The notes: generated by a model from the sequence alone, not told the origin. A stretch of DNA of 40,947 bases from Clostridium sp. UBA4108 (GCA_002381695.1 DFXM01000040.1:1-40947), one strand, 5' to 3'. Shown: positions 15,179 through 23,236, counted from the first letter of the stretch. A program made the numbers and translations.

Positions 15179-16144
15179 ATGGATACTAGACCTATATTGC
15201 TAAAAGGGCAACATCCAATTGAAACAGGTAATTACTATTTACCAACAAATGCTATTATAGAACTTTATGCAGTCGTTAATAGATGGATTTCAAATCGTTC
15301 ACCAGGAGGCATAGTATATGGTAGACCACGATTAGGAAAAACGAGAGCCATTTCTTATTTAGAAGTTTATCTCCAACACGAGTTTGGTGAAAATTTACCT
15401 ATATTCAAAATGTATTGTAGCCATCATAAACCTAACGAAAATAGATTTTATACAGACTTATTAAGAGATATTGGACATAGTGCATTTAATGTGGGAAAAG
15501 TAGAGGCTAAAAGAGATCGCCTAATAAAATTTCTAATTGAACGTGCTGAGAGCTATGGTCATCATAGAATAGTGTTGTTTATTGATGATGCTCAGATGTT
15601 ATATGAACAGGATTATAATTGGTTTATGGATATTTATAACCAACTGGATAGATACGGAATAACCTTTACTGTTATTTTGGTTGGTCAGGAGGAATTATTA
15701 CATCAAAAAAGTGCTTTTATTAGTGCAGCCAAAATGCAGATAATTGGAAGGTTTATGGTTCATGAACATAAGTTTTCAGGTATAAAAAGCACTGAAGATT
15801 TAAAAATGTGCTTACATGGATATGATGATACTTCTGAATATCCTGCCAATAGTGGTTGGTCATTTACTAGATATTTTTTTCCAGAGGCTTTTGAGGAAGG
15901 AATGCGATTTGCAAATGAAGCGCAAATAATCATAGATAAATTTAAGGAAGTAAGATCTAAAACAAACATTCGTGGGAAAATTGAAATTCCAATGCAATAT
16001 ATCACACTTACTGTTGATAATTGTATGAAAATATTCGGTGCAAATGGTAAGGGGGTACATTGGCCAAGTATTTCAAATTGGGAAGAAGCAATTAATTCCT
16101 CAGGATATATTGAGGCCGAGATATACAATAGTATGTTTAAATAA
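15179..16144 (+). CDS. tnsC: Tn7-like AAA+ regulator TnsC
   Basis: An ATP-dependent matchmaker that links the target-site protein (TniQ/TnsD) to the TnsAB transposase and prevents insertion near existing copies. The 321-residue protein has Walker A GRPRLGKT (residues 48-55), Walker B IVLFIDD (131-137) and a sensor-1-like segment ILVGQEELL. It is shorter than Tn7 TnsC, close to the size of TnsC/TniB-type proteins in many Tn7-like elements. GAGGAGA precedes the ATG. It lies 24 bases after tnsB and 28 before the tniQ gene, in one operon. Confidence 0.9.
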   Translation: MDTRPILLKGQHPIETGNYYLPTNAIIELYAVVNRWISNRSPGGIVYGRPRLGKTRAISYLEVYLQHEFGENLPIFKMYCSHHKPNENRFYTDLLRDIGHSAFNVGKVEAKRDRLIKFLIERAESYGHHRIVLFIDDAQMLYEQDYNWFMDIYNQLDRYGITFTVILVGQEELLHQKSAFISAAKMQIIGRFMVHEHKFSGIKSTEDLKMCLHGYDDTSEYPANSGWSFTRYFFPEAFEEGMRFANEAQIIIDKFKEVRSKTNIRGKIEIPMQYITLTVDNCMKIFGANGKGVHWPSISNWEEAINSSGYIEAEIYNSMFK

Positions 16145-16172
16145 ATAATAATAATATCACAGGAGCGAAAAT

Positions 16173-17585
16173 ATGGCATATACATGGAAGCGTAATTGGA
16201 TTCTACCTTATGAATCAATTTGGGGAAGTGTTGAAAAATTTAAATATGCAAATGCAATCACTGATAGAGATTTTTCAAAGATTATAGAGGCTAAGTCAAA
16301 ACGAAACACTATTTACATTTATCCTAGTATGTATGCATGTAATAATAACATTGATTTAAAAACATTAACTAAGATACTAAATATAGATGTTTTTAAGAAG
16401 ACTCACGATGAATTAGAAGAATTCTTAGGTTGTATCTATAATGCACCAGACTTAAAAAAATATATGGTAAGAACATGGAGGTACTGTCCTGAGTGTATTA
16501 AAAATGGATATCATTCTATATGTAATCAGCTGATTTTCTTTGATAAATGTTTATTTCATAATGTTCATTTACAAACTAAATGCCCTAATTGCGAAAGAGA
16601 ATCATACTACGTTATAGATTATTCTGATTATAAACATGGATTAAAATGTACTTGTGAGTATAATCATATTTTAGACAAAACACCAATTGACATATTTAGA
16701 GCATGGACGAATCTGAGTATTAATAATAAAATAATTGATTCTATTGGAAAAAGCAAATTTCCTAGTTCTAAAGAAGGTATTATATATTTCTATCCTTCAT
16801 TCATTTGGTTTTTAGTTCATGATTTAAAAAGTACTCTATTTAATACTAGTGTTAAAGCTTTTTTGGAAATAGTAAAATCAAAGGAGTTACCAAATAATGC
16901 AATAAAGTTTAAAGTCGGTCTGAAGCATAGTACTATACCTAAATTTAGTGACAGTATTTATGATGGATATTCATTCATTATGATGAATGAATATATAGAA
17001 ATAATTAAGGGTATAGCGAAACATATCAGAAGAAAGCATTATATTAAAAAAAATTCCATAAATATTTATAAAAGTCTAAAGTTATATTTTTTCTTTGACT
17101 ATTTTAAAGATAAATTATCTAGTGAAGAACTTTATTACAAAAATATTGATGCAGAAGTATTTGCTTACATAATGTGGAGAAGAGATATAGAAGGGCATGA
17201 GGATTATGACCATATTCACACTAGAAAGACAAATAGGGGTAGTGATGATCCTTTGGTTTCAATAAAAGTGAATATAACTGGAACACTTTTTTATAAATAT
17301 GTTAGCAATGAATTTCGCATGTATTTTAATTCTTATGGAAAAAATGAATATATAGCATTAGATGATTATGGTGTATTAGTTGATAGTTTTGAACGTATTT
17401 TAAGTAATCTATTGATAAGGCATTATAACAATTGGGTTACTTATGCTATTAACATAAAAGCCACTAAACCCAATGAAATAATTGATTTTAAATCATTTAT
17501 TTCACCTCCATTAGTTGATTATGTTGTTCAATATAATAAGAATAATCAAGAGGCCTACCTAAAAATTATAAATATTAAAAATTAA
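16173..17585 (+). CDS. tnsD: TnsD/TniQ-family target-site selector
   Basis: Chooses the insertion site by recognising DNA sequence and recruiting TnsC. At 470 residues it is close to full-length TnsD and much longer than the small TniQ proteins that work with CRISPR effectors, so it likely carries its own C-terminal DNA-binding domain. The TniQ zinc-binding region shows CPEC (105-108), FDKCLFH (124-130) and CPNC (137-140), followed by CTCEYNH. The C-terminal 270 residues have no motif I recognise. The host site is in a gap between the sigma operon and a recombinase gene, not downstream of glmS, so its target differs from classical Tn7. Confidence 0.85.
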   Translation: MAYTWKRNWILPYESIWGSVEKFKYANAITDRDFSKIIEAKSKRNTIYIYPSMYACNNNIDLKTLTKILNIDVFKKTHDELEEFLGCIYNAPDLKKYMVRTWRYCPECIKNGYHSICNQLIFFDKCLFHNVHLQTKCPNCERESYYVIDYSDYKHGLKCTCEYNHILDKTPIDIFRAWTNLSINNKIIDSIGKSKFPSSKEGIIYFYPSFIWFLVHDLKSTLFNTSVKAFLEIVKSKELPNNAIKFKVGLKHSTIPKFSDSIYDGYSFIMMNEYIEIIKGIAKHIRRKHYIKKNSINIYKSLKLYFFFDYFKDKLSSEELYYKNIDAEVFAYIMWRRDIEGHEDYDHIHTRKTNRGSDDPLVSIKVNITGTLFYKYVSNEFRMYFNSYGKNEYIALDDYGVLVDSFERILSNLLIRHYNNWVTYAINIKATKPNEIIDFKSFISPPLVDYVVQYNKNNQEAYLKIINIKN

Positions 17586-17610
17586 AATTCATCTGAACTT
17601 TAAAAATATA

Positions 17611-17639
17611 TTGACTTCAAAGGATTATTATGTTAACAT
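17611..17639 (+). promoter_or_regulatory. Promoter of the pheST cargo operon
   Basis: TTGACT (17611-17616) and TAACAT (17634-17639) are separated by exactly 17 bases. Transcripts would begin just ahead of the T-box leader. Confidence 0.65.
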
Positions 17640-17689
17640 AATTAAAAATAAATATTGATATGACTATGATAGAGGAAAGTAAATTTATC

Positions 17690-17965
17690 TAAAGCTTACA
17701 GAGAGTGGGGGAGGCTGAGAACCCTGCAGTGGCAGTTACTTTGAAGTTCCCTCTGGAGTTTTAAGCTGAAATTTTATTAGGTAAAACGGAGCTTTCACCG
17801 TTATAAGAAAGAGGATATCGGATTTCATTCCAGTATCTGTTTGAGATGTCAATTGTATTAGGTGTTCTATAAATAGTGTTAGAATATCAAATATGATTGA
17901 TAAATAAGGTGGTACCGCGTGAGTTTAACCTCTCGTCCTTTTTAGGATGAGGGGTTTTTTTATTT
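17690..17965 (+). promoter_or_regulatory. Phe-specific T-box riboswitch
   Basis: A tRNA-sensing leader. Stem I opens with ACAGAGAG around 17699 and closes with CTCTGG at 17750; the codon just before the closing strand is TTC (17747-17749), specifying tRNA-Phe. The T-box core GGTGGTACCGCG is at 17908-17919; its TGG pairs with the free ACCA end of uncharged tRNA. The competing terminator pairs CCTCTCGTCC (17929-17938) with GGATGAGGGG (17945-17954), followed by seven T. Uncharged tRNA-Phe should allow transcription into pheS and pheT. Confidence 0.93.
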
Positions 17966-17992
17966 TTAAAAAGTTAAAAGGAGAGGATTAAA

Positions 17993-19000
17993 ATGTCAGA
18001 GTCAATTAACCATTTAAAAGAAGTGGTAGTGAGAGCTTTTGAAGAAGTTAAAACTATAGAAGAGCTGGAATCACTGAGAATAAGATTTTTAGGTAAGAAT
18101 GGAGAATTAACAAATATATTAAAGTCACTAAGCAGCTTTAGTACTGAAGAAAGAAAGGCTGTAGGTGTTGAAGGAAATAAGCTTAAAAACTACATTACAG
18201 AAAGAATATCAGAACTAAAAACTGACCTTGAAAACAGAAGCATGGAAAATAAATTTGATATAACCCTCCCTGGGATGGAATTTGAGGTGGGAACTTATCA
18301 TCCAATAACAATTGTTCAAAGGGATATTGAAGAAACTTTTAAGGAAATGGGCTTCTTCATAGCTGATACCAATGAGGTTGAAACAGACTACTACAACTTT
18401 GAAGCTTTAAATATTCCTAAATATCATCCAGCTAGAGATATGCAGGATACCTATTGGCTAGAAAATGGTATGGTATTAAGGACTCAGACTTCAGCAGGAC
18501 AGCAGCATATAATGGAGCAGTATTCACCTCCAATAAAGGCTATTATTCCTGGAAGATGCTTCAGAAATGAGGATATTGATGCGTCCCATGAAAATACATT
18601 CTTCCAGCTTGAAGGTATTGTAATAGATGAGGGAATATCTGTGGCAAACCTTATTTATACTATGGAAACAATGTTAAGTAAAATATTTGAAAAGCAGATT
18701 ACGGTGAGACTTAGACCAGGATATTTCCCGTTTGTAGAGCCTGGCTTTGAACTTGATATAAAGTGTGAGATTTGCGGTGGAAAAGGATGTCCTACCTGCA
18801 AACACTCTGGATGGGTAGAATTACTGCCATGTGGAATGGTTCATCCAAATGTATTAAAGTATGGCGGTATTGACAGCGAAAAATACACAGGCTTTGCATT
18901 TGGTCTTGGACTTACAAGACTTGCAATGATGAAATACGGAATACCAGATATCAGAGGTTTTAACTCTGGTAATTTGAAAATTATGAAGCAATTTAAATAA
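17993..19000 (+). CDS. pheS: Phenylalanyl-tRNA synthetase alpha subunit, divergent
   Basis: The catalytic subunit that activates phenylalanine and charges tRNA-Phe in an alpha2-beta2 enzyme. At 335 residues it is normal length: an N-terminal coiled coil (about 1-90), then the class II core with NFEALNIPKYHPARDMQDTYW, motif 2 PGRCFRNEDIDASHENTFFQ, a four-Cys cluster (258, 261, 266, 269) and motif 3 GFAFGLGLTRL. Compared with typical PheS from memory, it has FFQ for FHQ in motif 2, T308 for the usual Glu before the motif 3 Arg, and QQHIM for the usual QIRTM-like segment. The Ala of GFAFG is retained. It is transposon cargo under a Phe T-box, so an inhibitor-insensitive second PheRS is likely. 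Confidence 0.9.
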   Translation: MSESINHLKEVVVRAFEEVKTIEELESLRIRFLGKNGELTNILKSLSSFSTEERKAVGVEGNKLKNYITERISELKTDLENRSMENKFDITLPGMEFEVGTYHPITIVQRDIEETFKEMGFFIADTNEVETDYYNFEALNIPKYHPARDMQDTYWLENGMVLRTQTSAGQQHIMEQYSPPIKAIIPGRCFRNEDIDASHENTFFQLEGIVIDEGISVANLIYTMETMLSKIFEKQITVRLRPGYFPFVEPGFELDIKCEICGGKGCPTCKHSGWVELLPCGMVHPNVLKYGGIDSEKYTGFAFGLGLTRLAMMKYGIPDIRGFNSGNLKIMKQFK

Positions 19001-19017
19001 GTAATGGAGGAAGAAAA

Positions 19018-21042
19018 ATGAAGATATCATTAGATTGGATAAATGATTATGTGGATATAAAAAATATAGATGTTGATTGGCTTGTAGGTAAATTCACAAT
19101 TACTACTGCAGAGATAGAAGCAGTAAATTATATAGATAATGAAGTGATAATTGAAATAGATAATAAATCTTTAACCAATAGACCAGATTTATGGTGCCAT
19201 TATGGAATAGCAAGAGAAATTTCAGCAATCACAGGTAGGAAATTAAAAAGTATAGATTATATAAAGGAAGAGCATCTAAAAGACATTAGTAAAAAGACTT
19301 TAGATGTCGATATTGAAGATAAAGAAAAGGTTTTGAGATATTCTGTAATTAAAATTGGTAATGTGAAGGCAAATAAATCGCCAGAGTTTATTGCTGATAG
19401 ATTAAGTAACTGTGGCATTAGACCAATTAATATTATAGTAGATATTGCAAATTATGTTATGCTTGATATAGGTCAACCTCTTCATACTTTTAATAGTAGA
19501 GATATCCATTCTATTAGAGTAGCTAGTTTAAAACAGCCAATACAGTTCGGTACATTAGATAATTCGCAAATAGATATTCCTGAAGGTACATTAATGGTAT
19601 GCAGTGAGAATAATCCTTTAGCCATAGCAGGCATAATAGGAGGATATGAGTCAGAGGTGTGTGAAAATACAGAAGGAATAATTCTTGAATCTGCTACTTT
19701 TGATGGGGTAGCTGTAAGAAAAACTGCCTCATCCTTGGGTATTAGAACAGATGCAAGCGTGAGATATGAAAAGTTCTTAGATACCACAATTATTACTGTT
19801 GCTGTTGGGAGATTTTTAAAACTGCTTCAGAAGTATCAGCCGGAAATAGAAGTAGAAACATCACTGTACGATAATATTATTAATGAAGTAAAGTCTATAG
19901 ATATTAGCATTGACCATAAATATATAGAAACTTATTTAGGAAACAACATTGATAAGACTGCTGTGATAAATATACTAAAGAGTTTGGAGTTTGAGGTAGA
20001 AGAGAAAGAGGATGTATATTATATAAAAGTGCCCACCTTCAGGGCAACAAAGGATATCACCTGCAAAGCAGACATAATAGAAGAAATTCTTAGAGTTTAT
20101 GGCTATGATAATATAAAAGGCAGTCCTAATAAAGCAGAAGTAGCTGCTGGTATAAAAAATCCTATAAAGGATATGGAGTATTTATTGAAGGATATATTAG
20201 TGAAAAAATTTGACTTCAACGAGGTTCATTCCTACTCATGGTACGATAACAATTGGCTTAAAAGACTTGGCTATGAATACAAAAATACCTTGAAGATAGT
20301 GAATTCTGGAGTAAAGCAGTATGAAAGCCTTAGAAGTGATATGCTGCCTAATTTACTCAAAATAATTTATGACAATAGAAAAAGCTTTGAGGAAATTAAA
20401 ATCTTTGAAATAGGAAGAGTATTCAAAATGAATGAGGGTAAATTAACTCAACCTAAACATTTGACTGCTGCAATTTACAGCAGCAAAGATGAGGAGCAAT
20501 TATATCGCTATACCAAGGGAATTAGCAGATATTTATTAAAAACTGCGAAAAATATTGATGGAAAGTATATTCAAATAAAGAATGACTATAAGGAGTATTG
20601 CCTTAGCATAAGCTATAAAGATGTAAAATTAGGCTATGTGTATTCTATACCTTCCTCTACATTGAAATTATTCAGCAGAAAGCATACTATAAAAGTAATA
20701 GACATTAATTTGGAGCTTCTTAATACTGTAGAAAAAAATCCAATTAAATATGAAGCAATTTCAAAGTACCCTGAAACTTATCTTGATTTCAGTATATTAA
20801 CTCCAATGAATACGCTTTATGATGATATAGAATCCCTGGTGAATAAATTCATCCATCCATTAATAATAGAAACTAATTATATAGACACTTATTCAGGAAA
20901 AAATGTTCTAGATAACATGAAGAGTACTACCATTAGAATGATTATTGGTGATAGTGATAGAACTTTACAAATTGATGAGATTACTAAGGTAAAAGAACTT
21001 TTTATTAATTATCTTAATGAAAATGGGTTACAACTTAGATAG
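19018..21042 (+). CDS. pheT: Phenylalanyl-tRNA synthetase beta subunit, short form lacking the OB domain
   Basis: The partner of PheS, important for tRNA binding and proofreading. It has 674 residues, against roughly 790-800 in most bacteria. The start MKISLDWINDYVDI is typical, but after AEIEAVNYID (residue 40) it runs directly into VIIEIDNKSLTNRPDL, which normally follows the roughly 110-residue EMAP/OB tRNA-binding domain; that domain is missing. The B3/4 editing region (about 107-280: GIRPINIIVDIANYVMLDIG, IAGIIGGYESEV, LGIRTDASVRYEK), the B5 domain (about 295-366) and the C-terminal FDX-ACB anticodon-binding domain (about 580-674) are present. The gene begins 17 bases after pheS with GGAGG upstream. 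Confidence 0.9.
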   Translation: MKISLDWINDYVDIKNIDVDWLVGKFTITTAEIEAVNYIDNEVIIEIDNKSLTNRPDLWCHYGIAREISAITGRKLKSIDYIKEEHLKDISKKTLDVDIEDKEKVLRYSVIKIGNVKANKSPEFIADRLSNCGIRPINIIVDIANYVMLDIGQPLHTFNSRDIHSIRVASLKQPIQFGTLDNSQIDIPEGTLMVCSENNPLAIAGIIGGYESEVCENTEGIILESATFDGVAVRKTASSLGIRTDASVRYEKFLDTTIITVAVGRFLKLLQKYQPEIEVETSLYDNIINEVKSIDISIDHKYIETYLGNNIDKTAVINILKSLEFEVEEKEDVYYIKVPTFRATKDITCKADIIEEILRVYGYDNIKGSPNKAEVAAGIKNPIKDMEYLLKDILVKKFDFNEVHSYSWYDNNWLKRLGYEYKNTLKIVNSGVKQYESLRSDMLPNLLKIIYDNRKSFEEIKIFEIGRVFKMNEGKLTQPKHLTAAIYSSKDEEQLYRYTKGISRYLLKTAKNIDGKYIQIKNDYKEYCLSISYKDVKLGYVYSIPSSTLKLFSRKHTIKVIDINLELLNTVEKNPIKYEAISKYPETYLDFSILTPMNTLYDDIESLVNKFIHPLIIETNYIDTYSGKNVLDNMKSTTIRMIIGDSDRTLQIDEITKVKELFINYLNENGLQLR

Positions 21043-21499
21043 TGGAATGGTTACATTACGTTAGAAAATAATTAGAGAAAAGCTCACATATAAGGTGAGT
21101 CATACCATAAATAACGTTGACTTTTTGATGCGACATTAATGATAGACTTCTACTATGAAGAAACCATGAAAGCATACTGTGAAAAGGCAATTTTTGCAAT
21201 AAAAGTTGCTCGAAAGAATAAAGTTTTAAATCAATTTTTCAATAAGGAGTGTACATGAATATTTTTTAATCACTATGCTCACTCCTTATTTTCTATAAAG
21301 TTGTACTAATACATAGTAATTGAAAATCAAAAATGTAGTTAGTTTTAATTTAATACGTGTTATAACACTTAAATATTTCAGATAAAAGGGGAGAGTAGTA
21401 GAAATAAATGGAGAAATCGAAAATTTAATTTAATAGTTGAAGTTTTAACGTTATTTTATTAAACCTACTTTAATAAAAAGTATATAGTAATAAGAAAAT
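21043..21499. other. Non-coding stretch between pheT and the right transposon end
   Basis: A 39-codon frame (21139-21258, beginning MIDFYYEETMKAYCEKAIFA) lacks a ribosome site and could be a gene remnant. A hairpin at 21241-21290 (AATAAGGAGTG with CACTCCTTATT, 11 bp) followed by TTC may end the pheST transcript. Nothing else is recognised. Confidence 0.45.
21241..21293 (+). terminator. Probable terminator of the pheST operon
   Basis: An 11-bp perfect stem (21241-21251 with 21280-21290) has a 28-base loop and a weak T run, about 200 bases after pheT. Confidence 0.5.
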
Positions 21500-21697
21500 T
21501 GACATATAAGTGTGTGCATAAACGTATTTTAAAAGGAATATACATACTTTTATGTCACAATAGAATCTATTATTATGCAATAACTTTTATGTCATTAATT
21601 AGATTCAAAATTATAATGAACTTATAAATAGAGTACATTTAAATGAAATGCAATAACTTTTTTGTCACTAATGCAATAACTTTTTTGTCATTGTACA
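21500..21697. repeat. Right transposon end with five TnsB-type sites
   Basis: Inverted copies of the 20-bp site are at 21575-21594, 21648-21667 and 21671-21690, with degenerate copies at 21500-21519 (direct) and 21538-21557 (inverted). The outer two read ATGCAATAACTTTTTTGTCA. The end finishes with ACA at 21697. Confidence 0.88.
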
Positions 21698-21702
21698 AAT
21701 TT
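21698..21702. repeat. Target-site duplication AATTT (right)
   Basis: Exact match to 12203-12207. Removing the element and one copy restores ...ATACAATTTCAAAAGAAG..., the inferred empty site. Confidence 0.92.
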
Positions 21703-21739
21703 CAAAAGAAGAGAAGGATTTCACCTCTCTTTTGGCGAA

Positions 21740-21779
21740 TATATAATGTCGTGAAATGTAAGTTTCACGACATTATATA
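21740..21779. repeat. 40-bp palindrome ahead of the tyrosine recombinase gene
   Basis: Two perfect 17-bp arms (21740-21756 and 21763-21779) surround the 6-base centre TGTAAG. No T run follows. The inner 11+6+11 bases have the dimensions of a Xer (dif-type) crossover site, though the sequence does not match the Firmicutes dif consensus. It also overlaps where the promoter of the recombinase gene should be. Confidence 0.6.
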
Positions 21780-21795
21780 GAGGGGATGAGTAATT

Positions 21796-22815
21796 TTGAG
21801 AAATACTTTAAATAATAATATAATATCTAATAATTCTATATGCAATACTTCGTTACCTAAAATTTTAAAAGAATATTTAAATTACCTTTCTACGGTGAAA
21901 GGAGTTTCTCCTAATACTATAGAGGCATACACTTCGGATTTAACTTTGTTTTTTAAATTCCTTAAACTACACAATGGAGATGCTTCTATTAGTGATGCTG
22001 AAGAGTTTCTCACTATCCAAATTAATGATATTTCAATAGATAATTTATCTAATCTTCAATTAGTAGATTTCTATGCATATCTCTTTTTCTTAGAAAATAT
22101 GAGAAATAATGGAACCCATGCCAAGGCTCGTAAAATTGCTTCCTTGAAGTCTTTTTACAATTACCTATGCCATAAGGCTAAGGTAATTCCCCTAGACCCT
22201 ACTAAGGAGTTAGAGAGCCCAAAACTTGGTAAGCGCTCCCCTACTTATTTAACATTAGATGAAAGTAAGGATTTGCTTAGAGCTGCTCAGACTAGAGAAA
22301 AGAATTCTGAAAGAGATTATTGTATTATTACCCTATTTTTAAATTGTGGATTGAGATTATCAGAACTATGTAGTATTGATATTTCGAAGATTAAAGGCGA
22401 TACATTAAGAATAATAGGTAAAGGTAATAAAGAGCGTACTATTTACCTAAATAAGGCATGCTTAAAGGCCATAAACAAATACATGCCTATAAGAAATGAA
22501 CTAATACCTAAAATCCATATAGAAGACAAAGACGCTCTATTTATCAGTGGCAAAAATAGAAGAATAAATAAAAGAACTGTAGAGAGAATTGTAAAAAAAT
22601 ATGTATCTATTGCTGGCCTTGATGAAGATAAATATACTCCTCATAAGCTAAGGCATACTTCTGCTACCCTAATGCATAAATATGGAGGTGTAGATGTAAG
22701 AACTCTTCAACAAATACTTGGTCATGAGAATATTGCAACTACCCAAATATATACACACGTAGATGATGATACCTTGAGAGGTGCTATAAATTCTAATCCA
22801 CTAGTAGATGAATAG
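21796..22815 (+). CDS. Tyrosine recombinase, XerC/XerD-like
   Basis: A site-specific DNA recombinase of 339 residues. The N-terminal SAM-like core-binding domain covers about 21-130 (LNYLSTVKGVSPNTIEAYTS); the catalytic domain has Arg187 (NCGLRLSE), Lys near 209, His283 and Arg286 (HKLRHTSA), His310 (LGHENIATT) and the nucleophile Tyr319 (QIYTHV), a complete set. The TTG start at 21796 follows GAGGGG; no ATG gives a better fit. It lies 99 bases beyond the right end of the transposon and outside the duplication, so it belongs to the chromosome. It could be a chromosome-dimer Xer protein or act on the palindrome just upstream. Confidence 0.88.
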   Translation: MRNTLNNNIISNNSICNTSLPKILKEYLNYLSTVKGVSPNTIEAYTSDLTLFFKFLKLHNGDASISDAEEFLTIQINDISIDNLSNLQLVDFYAYLFFLENMRNNGTHAKARKIASLKSFYNYLCHKAKVIPLDPTKELESPKLGKRSPTYLTLDESKDLLRAAQTREKNSERDYCIITLFLNCGLRLSELCSIDISKIKGDTLRIIGKGNKERTIYLNKACLKAINKYMPIRNELIPKIHIEDKDALFISGKNRRINKRTVERIVKKYVSIAGLDEDKYTPHKLRHTSATLMHKYGGVDVRTLQQILGHENIATTQIYTHVDDDTLRGAINSNPLVDE

Positions 22816-22818
22816 AAA

Positions 22819-22848
22819 AGGACATGCATTAATTTTGCATGTCTCCCC
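22819..22848 (+). terminator. Hairpin after the recombinase gene
   Basis: GACATGCA pairs with TGCATGTC around a short loop; a weak T-containing tail follows. Confidence 0.5.
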
Positions 22849-22861
22849 TATTTAAACTGTT

Positions 22862-23236
22862 TTAATTAACAGGTTTGCACACCTGAATTTTTTGAGCTAC
22901 TGATTGAGGTGGAATTGATTTAGTCATAGCTTCACTTAATATAATAAATACAATATCACCTTTTGCAAAATCAACTTTGTTAGAGTTTTCTACATTACAG
23001 TTAAAGACCTTGGTGTCTGGACCTACAATAGCTACTAATTTTTCTTTATATATTTGTGGTCCTTTTAAATATCCATCTACTAATAACATGATATTTCCAC
23101 TATTATCTTTTGTAACTTCTAAAATTTCTCCCATAAAAATCGGAGAATTGTGACGTGGTTTAGCCAACACTGGAACACTCATAGAAAAAATAAAAAGAGC
23201 AACTAAAGCAAATAACAGTACTTTCCTTACTTTCAT
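22862..23236 (-). CDS. Small secreted protein of unknown function
   Basis: A 124-residue protein with a typical signal peptide (basic MKVRK, hydrophobic core, cleavage predicted after VLA at residue 25). The mature part, about 99 residues, looks like a compact beta-rich domain (FMGEILEVTKDNSGNIMLLV, KLVAIVGPDTKVFN, FAKGDIVFIILSE), resembling small OB-like secreted proteins of Firmicutes, but I do not recognise a family with confidence. GGAGG lies upstream of the ATG on the minus strand. It is convergent with the recombinase gene and appears to be a single-gene unit. Confidence 0.7.
   Translation of the reverse strand: MKVRKVLLFALVALFIFSMSVPVLAKPRHNSPIFMGEILEVTKDNSGNIMLLVDGYLKGPQIYKEKLVAIVGPDTKVFNCNVENSNKVDFAKGDIVFIILSEAMTKSIPPQSVAQKIQVCKPVN

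Larger units (their letters stand above)
12208..21697. mobile_element. Tn7-like transposon carrying T-box-pheS-pheT
   Basis: A complete 9490-bp element. Its termini read TGTGAATTGACATAAAAGTT (left, inward) and TGTACAATGACAAAAAAGTT (right, inward), each TGT plus four bases plus a TnsB-type site. It is flanked by the 5-bp duplication AATTT. Inside are tnsA, tnsB, tnsC and a tnsD/tniQ gene in canonical order, then a Phe T-box leader, pheS and pheT. The core genes and ends look intact, so it may still be mobile. No CRISPR array, cas gene, tnsE or other cargo is seen. The tyrosine recombinase at 21796 lies outside the element. Confidence 0.95.

Noticed and set aside
15760..16218. 152-codon minus-strand frame within tnsC
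   Set aside because: It is antisense to a well-supported gene, with no ribosome site or recognisable motif.
21703..21734. Inverted repeat CAAAAG...CTTTTG directly beside the transposon as a possible transposon end
   Set aside because: It lies outside the target duplication and lacks TnsB sites; it is more likely an old host terminator at the insertion site.
21796..22815. Tyrosine recombinase as part of the transposon
   Set aside because: It lies beyond the ACA end and the AATTT duplication, and Tn7-like elements do not need it.
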